Origin: Dyella sp. 2HG41-7
GTDB lineage: Bacteria; Pseudomonadota; Gammaproteobacteria; Xanthomonadales; Rhodanobacteraceae
Direction of reading: 5' to 3'
DNA: 64,000 nt
Assembly: GCF_021390675.1 (NCBI RefSeq)
Contig: NZ_JAJEJV010000004.1
Span: 558,001 to 622,000 of the forward strand
Shown here: in pieces, positions 1 to 11,973 of the stretch
Layout of the letters: every line of letters starts with the position of its first letter
Numbering within the stretch: position 1 is the stretch's first letter
The notes under the pieces: generated by a model
Databases searched by the model: none
What the model was told of the DNA's origin: nothing
Seen by the model: only the letters and a program-made list of their open reading frames with translations
Program-made: the position numbers and the translations under genes

Positions 1-5
1 CAGCG

Positions 6-476
6 ATGGAATTCAACGCCACTCTAATCGGCGAAATGATCGCATTCGCGATCTTGATCTGGTTCTGCGCGCAATTCGTCTGGCCGCATCTCAACAAGGC
101 CATCGAAGAGCGTCAGCTGAAGATCGCCGAAGGTCTCAACGCGGCCGAGCGTGCGCACGCGGAATTGAAGGCTGCCGACAACAAAGCGGCGGCCGAGGTC
201 AAGCAGGCGCGTCAGCAAGCGACCGAGATCATCGATCGCGCGCAGCAGCAGGCCAACCAAATTCTGGACAAGGCCCGCGCCGACGCCGTGACCGAGATCA
301 ATCGCCAGAAGGCGGCCGCGCAGGAAGAAATCGCTTCGATGGCGCAGCGCGCACGCGAAGAATTGCGTGAACGCGTCGGCGCGCTCGCCGTGCAAGGCGC
401 ATCGAAGATCGTGCAGCGCGAAATCGATCCGGCTGCGCACAAGGCGATGCTCGACCAGCTCGCGACCGAGATCTAA
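6..476 (+). CDS. atpF: ATP synthase F0 subunit b
   Basis: Peripheral-stalk subunit of the F1F0 ATP synthase, linking the membrane a/c sector to the F1 head. The 156 residues match the usual length. One N-terminal transmembrane helix (about residues 6-27, with the [13 protein letters not shown] stretch) is followed by a long Ala/Glu/Lys/Gln-rich helical coiled coil, the standard b-subunit plan. It is the first gene visible; atpB and atpE are expected just outside the window. atpH begins 3 bases after its stop, so the two are co-transcribed. Identity is firm from composition, length and gene order. Confidence 0.97.
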   Translation: MEFNATLIGEMIAFAILIWFCAQFVWPHLNKAIEERQLKIAEGLNAAERAHAELKAADNKAAAEVKQARQQATEIIDRAQQQANQILDKARADAVTEINRQKAAAQEEIASMAQRAREELRERVGALAVQGASKIVQREIDPAAHKAMLDQLATEI

Positions 477-479
477 TCG

Positions 480-1016
480 ATGGCCGCCCAGTCGATCACT
501 CTCGCTCGTCCTTACGCCCGCGCCGCTTTCGAGCTGGCGCAGGCCGAAGGTGCGCTCGCCGTTTGGTCACACGCATTGGCGTTCGCCGCCGAAGTGGCGA
601 GGGACGCGCGCGTGGCCGCGCTCAGCACCGATCCGCGCGTATTGCCGGAACAGCTCGTCGCGCTGCATCTGCCCGAAGGCATGAAGGCGGACAGCGCGTT
701 TGGCAAGTTTCTCGGCGAGTTGGCCGAACAGCATCGCATGTCGCTGCTGCCGGACATCGGCGCGCTGTACGAAACCTATAAGCGCGAATCCGAGTCGCAG
801 TTGCTGGTGAAGATCACCAGCGCGATGGCTCTGGATGCCGCGCAGGCCGAGCAGCTCAAGGAGTCGCTCAAGCGCCGCTTCAAGCGCGAGATCGAACTGG
901 AAACCCAGGTCGATCCTTCGCTGCTGGGTGGCGTGGTGATCGATACCGGCAGCGAAGTGATCGACGGCTCCGCCCGCGGTCGCCTGCAACGCCTGGCCAG
1001 CGCGCTCACGAATTAA
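480..1016 (+). CDS. atpH: ATP synthase F1 subunit delta
   Basis: The delta subunit (OSCP homologue) sits on top of F1 and joins it to the b stalk. The protein has 178 residues, normal for the family. It starts with the typical ARPYARAAFELA helix and ends with the conserved LLGGVVIDTGSEVIDGSARGRL segment that marks AtpH C-termini. It lies 3 bases after atpF and 23 bases before atpA, in the standard operon order. Confidence 0.97.
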   Translation: MAAQSITLARPYARAAFELAQAEGALAVWSHALAFAAEVARDARVAALSTDPRVLPEQLVALHLPEGMKADSAFGKFLGELAEQHRMSLLPDIGALYETYKRESESQLLVKITSAMALDAAQAEQLKESLKRRFKREIELETQVDPSLLGGVVIDTGSEVIDGSARGRLQRLASALTN

Positions 1017-1039
1017 GCATACAAATCTAGGATACGACC

Positions 1040-2590
<1,551 letters not shown>

Positions 2591-2605
2591 GCACGGAATA
2601 GGGAA

Positions 2606-2637
2606 CAAGGATCGCAACGCCATCGCGTCGATCCTTG
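2606..2637 (+). other. inverted repeat between atpA and atpG
   Basis: A 9-base stem CAAGGATCG / CGATCCTTG encloses a 14-base loop, 16 bases after the atpA stop. No T-run follows, so it is unlikely to terminate. An intercistronic hairpin affecting mRNA stability or segmental expression is a reasonable reading but unproven. Confidence 0.5.
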
Positions 2638-2681
2638 ATTCCAATTCACGTACCTAGAGCGAGCAAAGCGAGCGAAGAGAC

Positions 2682-3581
2682 ATGGCAGGCGGACGCGAAA
2701 TCAAATCCAAGATCAAGAGCACGCAGAACATGCGTAAGGTGACGCGCGCGCTCGAAATGGTCTCGGCCTCCAAGATCCGCAAAGCGCAGGATCTCATGAA
2801 GGCCTCGCGCCCGTATGCGCGCACCATGCGCAAGATGATTGCGCACGTCGCGCACGCCAGCACCGATTTCCAGCATCCGTTCATGACCGAGCGCAGCGAC
2901 GTCGCGCGCGTGTGCTACGTCGTGGTCACCACCGATCGCGGATTGTGTGGCGGTCTTAACTCGAACTTGTTCCGTCGTCTGCTGCCCGCGATCCGCGAGT
3001 GGCAAGACAAGAACGTGCAGGTCGACGTCGTGGCCATCGGTCAGAAGGCTGTGCAGTTCTTCCGCCGCCTCAAGGGCGTCAACCTGATCGGCAGCGCCAC
3101 GCACCTGGGCGAGCGCCCGAAGGTGGAGCAGCTGATCGGCGTGATCAAGGTGGTGCTGGATTCGTACACCGAAGGCAAGTTGGACCGCGTGTTTCTCGCC
3201 TACAACGACTTCGTCAACACGATGACGCAGAAGCCGACCATCGATGCGCTGCTGCCGCTGCCGGCAGTCGCCGCCGAGATGGAAGCGCAGAAGGTTGCGG
3301 GCGCGACGCTGGAGCAGTCGCACGACTGGGATTACATCTACGAACCCGATGCGGCCACCGTGCTTGAGCACGTGATGACGCGTTACATCGAATCGGTGGT
3401 GTATCAGGCGGCGCTGGAAAACCTCGCCAGCGAACACGCCGCGCGCATGGTCGCGATGAAGTCCGCGTCGGACAACGCGACCAAGGTGATCGGCGAATTG
3501 ACGCTCAGCTACAACAAGGCGCGTCAGGCGGCTATCACGCAAGAAATTTCCGAAATCGTAGGTGGTGCAGCAGCGGTGTAA
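2682..3581 (+). CDS. atpG: ATP synthase F1 subunit gamma
   Basis: Central rotor shaft of F1, 299 residues, slightly longer than the roughly 287 of E. coli. The N-terminal coiled-coil helix ([20 protein letters not shown]) and the C-terminal helix ([22 protein letters not shown] with [12 protein letters not shown]) are both conserved, and they form the rotating antiparallel shaft. The central fold begins with the [12 protein letters not shown] motif. It sits between atpA and atpD as expected, but the gap to atpD (138 bases) is unusually wide and holds a double-hairpin repeat. Confidence 0.97.
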   Translation: MAGGREIKSKIKSTQNMRKVTRALEMVSASKIRKAQDLMKASRPYARTMRKMIAHVAHASTDFQHPFMTERSDVARVCYVVVTTDRGLCGGLNSNLFRRLLPAIREWQDKNVQVDVVAIGQKAVQFFRRLKGVNLIGSATHLGERPKVEQLIGVIKVVLDSYTEGKLDRVFLAYNDFVNTMTQKPTIDALLPLPAVAAEMEAQKVAGATLEQSHDWDYIYEPDAATVLEHVMTRYIESVVYQAALENLASEHAARMVAMKSASDNATKVIGELTLSYNKARQAAITQEISEIVGGAAAV

Positions 3582-3593
3582 GTTTGCACAAGT

Positions 3594-3643
3594 GCGGTCA
3601 TCCTTGACCGCGAAGATCAAAAAGCGGTCATCCGTGGCCGCAT
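3594..3643 (+). repeat. double-hairpin repeat, copy A (atpG-atpD gap)
   Basis: Two adjacent hairpins: 3594-3611 (GCGGTCA, loop TCCT, TGACCGC) and 3624-3641 (GCGGTCA, loop TCCG, TGGCCGC), joined by a linker ending AAGATCAAAAA. The same module recurs after atpC at 5671-5724 with base changes on both sides of one stem pair. No T-run follows. It resembles a REP-type intergenic element or a processing/stability hairpin between operon segments. Confidence 0.65.
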
Positions 3644-3698
3644 TTTTCACAAAGAGCAAGCGACCTTCGTTGGGCGCTGAGTTAGACCAAACACTTAA

Positions 3699-5153
<1,455 letters not shown>

Positions 5154-5166
5154 TCGATCGTTCCAA

Positions 5167-5194
5167 CCGGAGTCGCCCGCACGGGTGACTCCGG
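5167..5194 (+). other. long inverted repeat between atpD and atpC
   Basis: An 8-base outer stem CCGGAGTC / GACTCCGG encloses an inner CCCG / CGGG stem. It begins 14 bases after the atpD stop and has no T-run. This is a stable intercistronic hairpin, more likely to protect or process the transcript than to terminate it, since atpC lies downstream. Confidence 0.6.
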
Positions 5195-5242
5195 CAAGAC
5201 AACATCATTTCCGTTCGATACGTCGAACGAAGCGAGAACGTT

Positions 5243-5665
5243 ATGAGCACCATTCGTTGCGACATCGTCAGTGCCGAAGCCGAAATCTTTCACGGCGATG
5301 CGGTGATGGTGGTCGCCACCGGCGAGTTGGGCGAGCTAGGCATCACGCCGCGCCACGCCCCGCTGATCACGCGCCTTAAGCCCGGCCACATCGATGTGGT
5401 ACTGGAAGGTGGCGAGCGTCAGCAGTTCTACGTCTCCGGCGGCATTCTCGAAGTGCAGCCGCAGGTGGTCACGGTGCTGGCCGATACCGCCGCGCGCGCC
5501 GCCGACCTGGACGAAGCCGCCGCGCAGCGCGCCAAGAAAGAAGCCGAGGACGCGCTGGCCAATCGCACCGACGCGGTCGAAGTGTCCGAGGCGCAAGCCA
5601 AGCTCGCCCAGGCACTGGCGCAGCTCCAGGCGTTGGAACGCCTGCGCAAGAACCTGAAGCACTGA
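5243..5665 (+). CDS. atpC: ATP synthase F1 subunit epsilon
   Basis: Epsilon subunit at the foot of the central stalk; it couples rotation and can inhibit ATP hydrolysis. The 140 residues have the N-terminal beta-sandwich ([17 protein letters not shown], with [20 protein letters not shown]) and a C-terminal helical hairpin rich in Ala, Glu and Lys. It is the last gene of the operon; a double-hairpin repeat and then a terminator follow. Confidence 0.97.
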   Translation: MSTIRCDIVSAEAEIFHGDAVMVVATGELGELGITPRHAPLITRLKPGHIDVVLEGGERQQFYVSGGILEVQPQVVTVLADTAARAADLDEAAAQRAKKEAEDALANRTDAVEVSEAQAKLAQALAQLQALERLRKNLKH

Positions 5666-5670
5666 TGTGG

Positions 5671-5724
5671 GCGCTCGTCCTTGAGCGCAGAAAAAGATCA
5701 AAAAGCGGCCATCCATGGCCGCAT
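5671..5724 (+). repeat. double-hairpin repeat, copy B (after atpC)
   Basis: The module of 3594-3643 recurs. Hairpin 1 is GCGCTC...GAGCGC (5671-5688), where copy A has GCGGTCA...TGACCGC, a compensatory change. Hairpin 2 is GCGGCCATCCATGGCCGC (5705-5722). The linker AAGATCAAAAAGCGG is identical in both copies. It begins 5 bases after the atpC stop. Confidence 0.65.
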
Positions 5725-5768
5725 CGTCAAAAGAAGCTGCGATCTCCTTGCGCAGCGCGATTGACTAG

Positions 5769-5795
5769 ACGCCGGCCTTGCGCCGGCGTTTTTAT
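5769..5795 (+). terminator. rho-independent terminator of the atp operon
   Basis: Stem ACGCCGGC / GCCGGCGT with a 5-base loop, followed by TTTTTATTT. It stands between atpC and glmU, so glmU probably has its own promoter in 5796-5884. Confidence 0.85.
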
Positions 5796-5884
5796 TTGCA
5801 CACCGCTTTGACGCCGCCATGCCCTTAGCACGACCGAATGAACAGGTATCCTTAACGCTGGACCGCCCAGGTATCAAAACCGCC

Positions 5885-7258
5885 ATGAGCCAACCCTCTC
5901 TGCACGTGATCGTCCTCGCCGCCGGCGAAGGCAAGCGCATGAAGTCCAAGAAAGCGAAGGTGCTGATGCCGCTCGCCGGCCGGTCCCTGCTCGCGCACGT
6001 TCTCGCGACGGCACGTGCGTTGGGCCCCGAAGCGATTCACGTCGTTTACGGTTTTCATGGCGATCAGGTGCTGGCGGCGTTCAAGGATCAACCGGATCTG
6101 CGCTGGACCTTGCAGGCCGAACAACTGGGCACGGGTCATGCCGTCGGACAGGCTTTGAAAGACGTCCCCGATAACGCCAAGGTGCTCGTGCTTTACGGCG
6201 ACGTACCGCTCACGCGCGTAGAAACGCTGCATCGCCTAGTGTCGACGGAAAGCAATCTATCCATGCTCGCCACGCGCGTAGCCATGCCTTACGGCTACGG
6301 TCGCGTTCAACGCGACGGCAACGGGTACGTGCGCGCCGTCGTCGAGGAAAAAGATGCGGATGAAACGCAGCGCGCCATCAATTTGATCAACACCGGCATC
6401 GTGGCCGGTGACGCTGCTGCGCTCAAACAATGGATCGGCAAACTCGACCGTAACAACGCGCAAGGCGAGTATTACCTCACGGACATCTTCAAGATGGCCG
6501 CGTCGGAAGGCAAATCGGCCGAATGCATCGAGTGCGAAGACGCAATGGAAGCCGCCGGCGCCAATACGCCGTGGCAATTGACTGAACTCGAAGATGCCCT
6601 TCGTCAACGTGCGGTGCAGGCGCTGTCGCTCAACGGCGTGCGCTTCGCCGATCCGCGCCGCGTCGATGTGCGTGGCGAGGTCGCCGTTGCGAGCGATGTG
6701 GAAATCGATATCGACGTCATTCTCGAGGGCAACGTGCAACTCGGCGACGATGTGCGCATCGGGCCTTACACGCGCGTAAAAGATGCGCAGCTGGCCGCCG
6801 GCACCGTGGTGCTGGCGCACTGCGATCTGGATGGCGTCGTAACGCACGGCCCGTGCATCATCGGACCGTTTGCACGCTTGCGCCCCGGCACGGTGTTGGC
6901 GTCCGGCGTGCACGTGGGCAACTTCGTGGAAACCAAGAAGACAACGATTGGCCAGAATAGCAAAGCCAATCATCTGAGCTATCTGGGCGACACGGTGATC
7001 GGTCGTGGCGTCAACGTCGGCGCCGGCACGATCACGTGCAACTACGACGGCATCAATAAGTTCGTCACCACCATCGAAGACAATTCGTTTATCGGCTCCA
7101 ACACCGCGCTGGTAGCGCCGGTGACCGTGGGCGCCGGTGCGACGATCGGTGCGGGCTCGGTGATCACCAAGGACGCACCGGCCGGCGAACTAACCGTGGC
7201 GCGTGCGAGGCAATCTACGCTCATGGGTTGGAAACGTCCGACCAAGCAGTCCAAATGA
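5885..7258 (+). CDS. glmU: bifunctional N-acetylglucosamine-1-phosphate uridyltransferase / glucosamine-1-phosphate acetyltransferase
   Basis: Makes UDP-GlcNAc for peptidoglycan and LPS: the C-terminal domain acetylates GlcN-1-P and the N-terminal domain adds UMP. The nucleotide-binding motif LAAGEGKRM is at residues 11-19 with the following Lys-Val-Leu. The C-terminal half shows left-handed beta-helix hexapeptides ([31 protein letters not shown]). I chose the ATG at 5885 (457 residues, as in E. coli) over an in-frame ATG at 5819 that would add 22 unconserved residues. glmU beside atp is a common gammaproteobacterial arrangement. Confidence 0.97.
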   Translation: MSQPSLHVIVLAAGEGKRMKSKKAKVLMPLAGRSLLAHVLATARALGPEAIHVVYGFHGDQVLAAFKDQPDLRWTLQAEQLGTGHAVGQALKDVPDNAKVLVLYGDVPLTRVETLHRLVSTESNLSMLATRVAMPYGYGRVQRDGNGYVRAVVEEKDADETQRAINLINTGIVAGDAAALKQWIGKLDRNNAQGEYYLTDIFKMAASEGKSAECIECEDAMEAAGANTPWQLTELEDALRQRAVQALSLNGVRFADPRRVDVRGEVAVASDVEIDIDVILEGNVQLGDDVRIGPYTRVKDAQLAAGTVVLAHCDLDGVVTHGPCIIGPFARLRPGTVLASGVHVGNFVETKKTTIGQNSKANHLSYLGDTVIGRGVNVGAGTITCNYDGINKFVTTIEDNSFIGSNTALVAPVTVGAGATIGAGSVITKDAPAGELTVARARQSTLMGWKRPTKQSK

Positions 7259-7264
7259 TCATGC

Positions 7265-7289
7265 CGCTCCGCTGCTAGAAAGCGGAGCG
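7265..7289. terminator. hairpin between convergent glmU and xanB2
   Basis: A 9-base stem CGCTCCGCT / AGCGGAGCG with a 7-base loop, 6 bases after the glmU stop and 11 bases before the xanB2 stop. No clear T-run on either side; probably a bidirectional terminator. Confidence 0.5.
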
Positions 7290-7299
7290 TCGCGCAGGA

Positions 7300-8292
7300 T
7301 CAGACGTAGCGCCATCCGTCTATTTCCACCAACAACTCACGGCGGCATACGTCGCCGTGCATCAACAGCGCGGGCACGCCGGGCAAGCGATGCTGCAGAA
7401 TGTCGCGTACGCGTGGCGCGTCGGTGGCGTGACGAACGTACACTTTGAGCGGCGAATGCGTGTCGAAACCGGCAGCCATCTCTGCTGTGCTCAGCAATGT
7501 TTCCAGATTCGTCAGCGTTTCGTTGAGTTGCGCTTCCAGATCGCCTTCGTGCGCCGACGCATGACCGACCACCGCCGCCGTGCCCGAGATAGCCAGCGCA
7601 TCGTGCGCAGGCATCAACATCGCGCGCGCGAAACCGGGTGAGGTGCGGCCGTACTGGCGCGGATAACGCCATGCGCTCACTTGGCGAGGATTTTCTATCG
7701 GCGTTCCAGCATCGATGCTGGCCAGCAAATAGATTTGCAGCGCGCGTTTCGTGTCGTGATGACCGATAGCGGTGGCGGCCGGAAAACCTTCCGCGAAAAA
7801 ATCCCCGAGACCGGCGGCGCGGCCGTCGCAAAACTGCTTGTAGCGTTCGGTATCGCCATCGCCTTCGTTAATGTCGCCGATGTAGTTCCAGATGCGCAAC
7901 ACGTTGCGTTCACGGCGCGTACCCATGAAGTCGCGCAAGGCCGCATAAGCCTCACGGGCGGCGCCTTCGATGCCGCCGTGCGCGTTTTCGTTCATTTCAA
8001 CCGCGGCGAATACCCAGCCGCCGCCGCTGGACCACCGCACGTCCCCGTGACGGCCGCTGGTGACCTCGCCCTCGACCTGCCACAACTCCAGCGGAGATGG
8101 CGCATCAAAACACTCCAGCGCTACGCATAACGAGCGTGGATCGTCGTCCTGAGGCGAGCCGGCGCCGAAACCGAAAACGGCCAGTGTGTCGGGCTCAGCC
8201 AACGCCTCTGCAAGCGGCGCCATGCGATACGTGACGCGCGGCGTACGCGGTAAAGCGGGTTGAGCCTGCAGGTTTTCGCTTGCCTGAACCAT
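7300..8292 (-). CDS. xanB2: XanB2-type chorismatase (3-hydroxybenzoate synthase)
   Basis: Member of the FkbO/Hyg5/XanB2 chorismatase family, which hydrolyses chorismate to hydroxybenzoates and pyruvate. In Xanthomonas, XanB2 supplies 3-HBA for xanthomonadin and 4-HBA for ubiquinone. Recognisable parts are RNVLRIWNYIGDINEG in the middle, the SAWRYPRQYGRTSPGFARA segment and the C-terminal CRRELLVEIDGWRYV. I chose the ATG at 8292 (330 residues, the family length); 40 in-frame residues upstream look non-coding and overlap the divergent ACP promoter. Its neighbours are ACP, dehydratase and ketosynthase genes, which supports an aryl-polyene starter-unit role. The balance between 3-HBA and 4-HBA cannot be read here. 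Confidence 0.88.
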   Translation of the reverse strand: MVQASENLQAQPALPRTPRVTYRMAPLAEALAEPDTLAVFGFGAGSPQDDDPRSLCVALECFDAPSPLELWQVEGEVTSGRHGDVRWSSGGGWVFAAVEMNENAHGGIEGAAREAYAALRDFMGTRRERNVLRIWNYIGDINEGDGDTERYKQFCDGRAAGLGDFFAEGFPAATAIGHHDTKRALQIYLLASIDAGTPIENPRQVSAWRYPRQYGRTSPGFARAMLMPAHDALAISGTAAVVGHASAHEGDLEAQLNETLTNLETLLSTAEMAAGFDTHSPLKVYVRHATDAPRVRDILQHRLPGVPALLMHGDVCRRELLVEIDGWRYV

Positions 8293-8385
8293 GCGTGCAG
8301 CCGAGGACGACAGAACCCCTATGTTACACTGGCCGGCCACCCAGCCTCGGGGGCTGGCCATGCATCCGGAGCCGTGAAACCCAGC

Positions 8386-8655
8386 ATGCCCACGCAGACC
8401 GCCGCCGAACACGAACTGGCCATCCTGATTGTGGACGCCCTCAATCTGGAGACGATCGATCCCGCGCAGATCGATCCACAGGCGCCTTTATTCGGCGGGG
8501 ACCTGGGGCTGGATTCGATCGACGCCCTGGAGATCGCGCTCGCGGTTTCCAAACGCTACGGTATGCAACTGCGCTCGGATCATCCGGACAACCAGCACAT
8601 CTTCAGCAGCTTGCACGCGCTTTCCGAACATATTGAACGGGAGCGTACGGCCTGA
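8386..8655 (+). CDS. acyl carrier protein of the aryl-polyene-like cluster
   Basis: Small acidic acyl carrier protein of 89 residues. The phosphopantetheine attachment site is Ser44 in LGLDSIDALEI. It would carry the growing aryl-polyenoyl or acyl chain for the cluster's ketosynthases and dehydratases. Start ATG 8386; an in-frame GTG at 8374 is a possible alternative. It diverges from xanB2 with 93 bases between and heads a four-gene plus-strand run. The conserved position next to xanB2 suggests the XanC-like ACP of xanthomonadin synthesis, by context only. Confidence 0.88.
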   Translation: MPTQTAAEHELAILIVDALNLETIDPAQIDPQAPLFGGDLGLDSIDALEIALAVSKRYGMQLRSDHPDNQHIFSSLHALSEHIERERTA

Positions 8656-8722
8656 GGCCGCGGTTAAGCCGGCTGACAGGTCGAATCCGCATCATCGGCG
8701 TGTATTCCATCAGGCAAGTCAC

Positions 8723-9034
8723 GTGGATCAGCGCGCCTCTGACAACCGATTCCAAACGACGTTTTGCGTAACGTCGGAGCATCCGTGCCTCCCTGGGCAT
8801 TTCCCGGGACAGCCGCTGGTGCCTGGGGTGATTCTGCTTGAGCACGTCGCCAACGCATTGCGAGATTGGCGCAATCAACGAATAGCGCGTATCGGAGAAG
8901 CAAAATTTCTTGCGCCGTTGCGTCCAGGCGAAACGGCCGAGCTTGAGTTGTCGGAAAAGTCCGGGCACGTTCGTTTCGAAATGCGTTGCGACGGTCATGT
9001 GATTGCACGCGGCGTGGTCGAGGGTGCGGCGTGA
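8723..9034 (+). CDS. ApeI/FabZ-like hot-dog thioester dehydratase
   Basis: Short hot-dog protein (103 residues from GTG 8723) with the FabZ-type signature HPCLPGHFPGQPLVPGV; the His in GHFPG is the usual catalytic residue. It would dehydrate 3-hydroxyacyl-ACP to enoyl-ACP. No ATG fits: the frame is open from 8429 but overlaps the ACP gene, and the GTG at 8723 has a weak AGG at 8711-8713. Its stop overlaps the GTG of the next gene (GTGA), indicating translational coupling. Resembles ApeI-type dehydratases that work in aryl-polyene pathways. Confidence 0.75.
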   Translation: MDQRASDNRFQTTFCVTSEHPCLPGHFPGQPLVPGVILLEHVANALRDWRNQRIARIGEAKFLAPLRPGETAELELSEKSGHVRFEMRCDGHVIARGVVEGAA

Positions 9035-9978
9035 GCGATCATTGGCAAAATCAGCGAGAGGGCGGCAATCGATTCTGGTTGAGCGTGCTGGTGGCCGCCG
9101 CGCTGAATCTGGGTCGTCGCTTTCTGTTGCTCTGTCTCTATCCCATCAGTCTTTATTACCTGCTGCGGCGTGGCGCGGAACGTCGTGCGTCGCGCGATTA
9201 CCTGACGCGTTTGTTCGGCCGTCCTGCGCGAATGCGCGAGGTGTTCAAGCATCTCTATTTCTTCGCAACCACGATGCTCGATCGCATCTATCTGCTGGCG
9301 CACGGTGAGCGCGATTTCGATATTGAGGTCGGCGGCATCGAAGAGCTTCAGCATCGCATCGCGCAAGGGCGTGGTGTGTTGTTGGTCGGCTCGCATCAAG
9401 GCAGCTTCGAAGTGATGCGTGTGCTGGCAGCGCGTTGTCCCGATGTGCCGTTGCGCGTCTTGCTGGACAAACAAAAAACGCCGGCGATCACCGAGTTGCT
9501 CGAAGCTCTGGCTCCGCAGGTGGGCGACGCCGTGATCGACGTGTCGCAAGGCGGCGCGGCCATCACGTTGGCCGTGGCGGAAACCTGTCGCACAGGCGGC
9601 ATGGTGGCGCTGCTTGCGGATCGCGGGCGTTCGCACGAAACGCTGCGGCGCGTGGATTTTCTGGGCGAGCCCGCACCCTTTCCCATCGGCCCGTGGTTGT
9701 TGGCGAGCACGCTGCAGGTGCCGGTGATGCTGTGCTTCGGTCTTTATCGGGGCAAAAACCGCTACGCGCTGCACTTCGAGCCGTTTATGGAAAGCGTGGA
9801 TATTCCGCGCGAAGCGCGTCATCAGGCCATCGACACGGTGCTGCGCCGCTATGCGCAGCGCTTGGAACACTATGCTCGCGCGGAGCCGTATAACTGGTTC
9901 AATTTCTACGATTTCTGGCAGCAGGAAAGCACGCAAGACGCCGCCGTCACCCATCCACGCGCCGCGCGCGAGGCCTAA
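9031..9978 (+). CDS. LpxL/HtrB-family acyltransferase
   Basis: Membrane-associated acyltransferase of 315 residues (GTG start overlapping the previous stop by 4 bases). A hydrophobic N-terminal segment (VLVAAALNLGRRFLLLCLYP) precedes the catalytic motif GSHQGSFEV, equivalent to the H-x4-D/E motif of lauroyl/myristoyl transferases, with Glu in place of Asp. ADRGRSHE and the PFPIGPWLLA region follow. In aryl-polyene and xanthomonadin clusters such a protein moves the finished polyene from ACP to a lipid or sugar acceptor; that role here is inferred from neighbours. Confidence 0.8.
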   Translation: MSDHWQNQREGGNRFWLSVLVAAALNLGRRFLLLCLYPISLYYLLRRGAERRASRDYLTRLFGRPARMREVFKHLYFFATTMLDRIYLLAHGERDFDIEVGGIEELQHRIAQGRGVLLVGSHQGSFEVMRVLAARCPDVPLRVLLDKQKTPAITELLEALAPQVGDAVIDVSQGGAAITLAVAETCRTGGMVALLADRGRSHETLRRVDFLGEPAPFPIGPWLLASTLQVPVMLCFGLYRGKNRYALHFEPFMESVDIPREARHQAIDTVLRRYAQRLEHYARAEPYNWFNFYDFWQQESTQDAAVTHPRAAREA

Positions 9979-9980
9979 GC

Positions 9981-10415
9981 GTGCAGACGCGAAACGTTTG
10001 GGAATCGCTTATTCCGCACGCTGGCGCAATGGCGCTTATCGACGCCGTGGCGAATTGGACCGAGACGACGATCCACGCCATCGGCGAGCGGCATAAGCCG
10101 GGCGAGCATCCGCTGCGCAATGCGTCGGGTCTGCATGTCGTGCATCTGATCGAATACGGCGCGCAAGCCACAGCGGTGCATGGCGCGCTGCTCGCCAGCG
10201 CGCGCGGTGACACCAAAATGCGCGCGGGCCGATTGATCAGTGTTCGAGATGCGCAGTTTGCGATCGAATACATCGATCTTTCTGACGGTCGCCTTGATAT
10301 CCATGCCGAGTGCTTCTACGCCGATGAGCAGGGCGCGCAGTACACCTTCAAAGTCGAACAAAACGGGAAGTTGTATGCAACCGGTCGCGTGACCGTGATG
10401 TACGCCGACGCGTAG
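9981..10415 (+). CDS. ApeP-like hot-dog 3-hydroxyacyl-ACP dehydratase
   Basis: A 144-residue hot-dog protein starting at GTG 9981, 2 bases after the acyltransferase stop. The N-terminal SLIPHAGAMALIDAV and the HLIEYGAQATAVHGAL helix are typical of the ApeP/COG4706 group. Characterised ApeP pairs with ApeI as a dehydratase in aryl-polyene synthesis. Having an ApeI-like gene two positions upstream makes that heteromer likely here. The gene converges on the glycosyltransferase with only 5 bases between. Confidence 0.78.
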   Translation: MQTRNVWESLIPHAGAMALIDAVANWTETTIHAIGERHKPGEHPLRNASGLHVVHLIEYGAQATAVHGALLASARGDTKMRAGRLISVRDAQFAIEYIDLSDGRLDIHAECFYADEQGAQYTFKVEQNGKLYATGRVTVMYADA

Positions 10416-10420
10416 TTTAG

Positions 10421-11185
10421 CTAGACGATGCGGCGCGAGTACGTATCGTCCACGATCATGGGCGCGGCGCGGGAGCGGCTGTAGCTCGCCCAGATTTTGC
10501 CGTAATGCCAAAGGCGCCCCATGGTGTAAAACGCGATCCGCGTCACGTCACGCACCGGGCTGAAATGACTGAGGCGGAATGATCGCTCGTAACGCGAAGC
10601 GATCGGGACCGACACAATGCCGAGTCCTTTTTCGCGCGACGCCGCAATCAATAGCGCGGCTTCGAATACGAAATTCTGCGCATCCAGTTCCACCAGTTCC
10701 AACGCGCTACGCGGATACCAGCGTTGTCCGCTTTGCGTATCGGCAATCGGCTGCGCGCACGCCCACGAAATGCCCCAATCCGCCAACGCATTTGCGCGTC
10801 GACGGCCTTTGGGTTGCTGGTCGCGCTGGAGCAAGCGTGCGCCGATCACGATGTGATCGGGAAAACGTTGGCCCACGTCGACCAGGCGCGGAATATCTTC
10901 GGCGAGATGCTGGCCATCGCCATCCATCGTCGCGACGGCGTCGAACCCTTGCCGCAACGCTTCACGAAAGCCCGTGCGCAATGCCTGGCCTTTACCTTGT
11001 CGATAGGAATGACGCAGCAGCGTGACGGGCAGCGAACGAACGATATCGGGCGTGCGATCGTCGGAGCCGTCGTCGATAACGATCACGGGTGCATTCAACC
11101 GCAATGCGGATTTCACCACCGACGCGATCGCCTTCTCTTCGTTGAGGCAGGGGATCAATACGCACCATCGCGTCGTGCTGCTCAT
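10421..11185 (-). CDS. family 2 glycosyltransferase (DPM1/DPG synthase-like)
   Basis: A GT-A glycosyltransferase of 254 residues. N-terminal VLIPCLNEEKAIASVV, then VIDDGSDDRT, and the metal-binding DGDGQH motif (for DxD) are clear. QSGQRWYPR resembles the acceptor-side segment of polyprenol-phosphate transferases. The C-terminus lacks an obvious membrane anchor. ATG 11185 overlaps the stop of the upstream ketosynthase-like gene (ATGA), so it is in the same operon. GT2 genes are regular members of aryl-polyene and xanthomonadin clusters; sugar donor and acceptor are unknown. Confidence 0.82.
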   Translation of the reverse strand: MSSTTRWCVLIPCLNEEKAIASVVKSALRLNAPVIVIDDGSDDRTPDIVRSLPVTLLRHSYRQGKGQALRTGFREALRQGFDAVATMDGDGQHLAEDIPRLVDVGQRFPDHIVIGARLLQRDQQPKGRRRANALADWGISWACAQPIADTQSGQRWYPRSALELVELDAQNFVFEAALLIAASREKGLGIVSVPIASRYERSFRLSHFSPVRDVTRIAFYTMGRLWHYGKIWASYSRSRAAPMIVDDTYSRRIV

Positions 11186-11973
11186 GCGGCCATCTCGTTC
11201 TGGACGTGCAATCCTAAATGTTCCGATACCGCCACCACACACTCGGCTTCGCCGCGCGCCAGCATGGCCAGTAGCGGCAGACAGCCGGCGGATGGGTTGT
11301 TGCGCATCCACGTCGCGAAATGTTCGGGAAGTGGCGGGTGAATGGGCTCCGATCCCTTTGTCGTCGAAAGACTCAATGTCACACCTGCGTCTGTGGCAGG
11401 AGCGAGCACCAGCGCGCAGCCAAACGCGAACGTGCATCCGATCAACTCGCCCAGCGGTCCTGCACCGGCCGTATCGCTGCAAACAAGCACGATCGGGCGA
11501 TCATCGGCGCAAGCCAATGCGACGGCTTCCAGCAAACCAGCGCCGAAACTAGCGCTTCCCGCGCACGTCGCACTCGATGGCGCGCGACAACCGGTGGCGA
11601 TGGTCCAATAACCCGCAGCGGCGTTGTGCACGGAATTATGGAAACGCGTGGGCGACAGCTCAGTAGGTGTGCCTGCCAGCACGCGGCACATGTAATCCGT
11701 CGTGGCTTGATCGCCATAGGCCGAAGCGAACACGCATGCCAAATCTTCTGCGGCGCGCCCACTTAAGGCGACGGCCTGCGTAGCGGCCTCGATTGCGACG
11801 AGCACGCTCTCGGGCGCACGTCGTCGTTCGTTCGGCGATAACGCCGACGCGGTCGGTCGCGCGCCTGGAGGCTCCGGGGCTTCTCCGACAAGCGCACGAC
11901 GCAACGCATCGAAATTCGCGAGCTGCGGCGACCACAGTCCGATGCCTTCCACACGAACACACAACGCGCTCAT
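11182..11973 (-). CDS. beta-ketoacyl synthase-like protein, N-terminal half only (chain-length-factor type)
   Basis: A 263-residue protein resembling only the N-terminal half of a ketosynthase: RFHNSVHNAAAGYWTIATG, then SATCAGSASFGAGLLEA where a KS has its active-site region. The C-terminal KS half with the two catalytic His is absent. This matches the ApeC-type chain-length-factor partner, which pairs with a full ketosynthase such as ApeO. It overlaps the full KS gene upstream and the GT2 gene downstream by 4 bases each (ATGA), so equimolar production with the KS is plausible. Confidence 0.78.
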   Translation of the reverse strand: MSALCVRVEGIGLWSPQLANFDALRRALVGEAPEPPGARPTASALSPNERRRAPESVLVAIEAATQAVALSGRAAEDLACVFASAYGDQATTDYMCRVLAGTPTELSPTRFHNSVHNAAAGYWTIATGCRAPSSATCAGSASFGAGLLEAVALACADDRPIVLVCSDTAGAGPLGELIGCTFAFGCALVLAPATDAGVTLSLSTTKGSEPIHPPLPEHFATWMRNNPSAGCLPLLAMLARGEAECVVAVSEHLGLHVQNEMAA

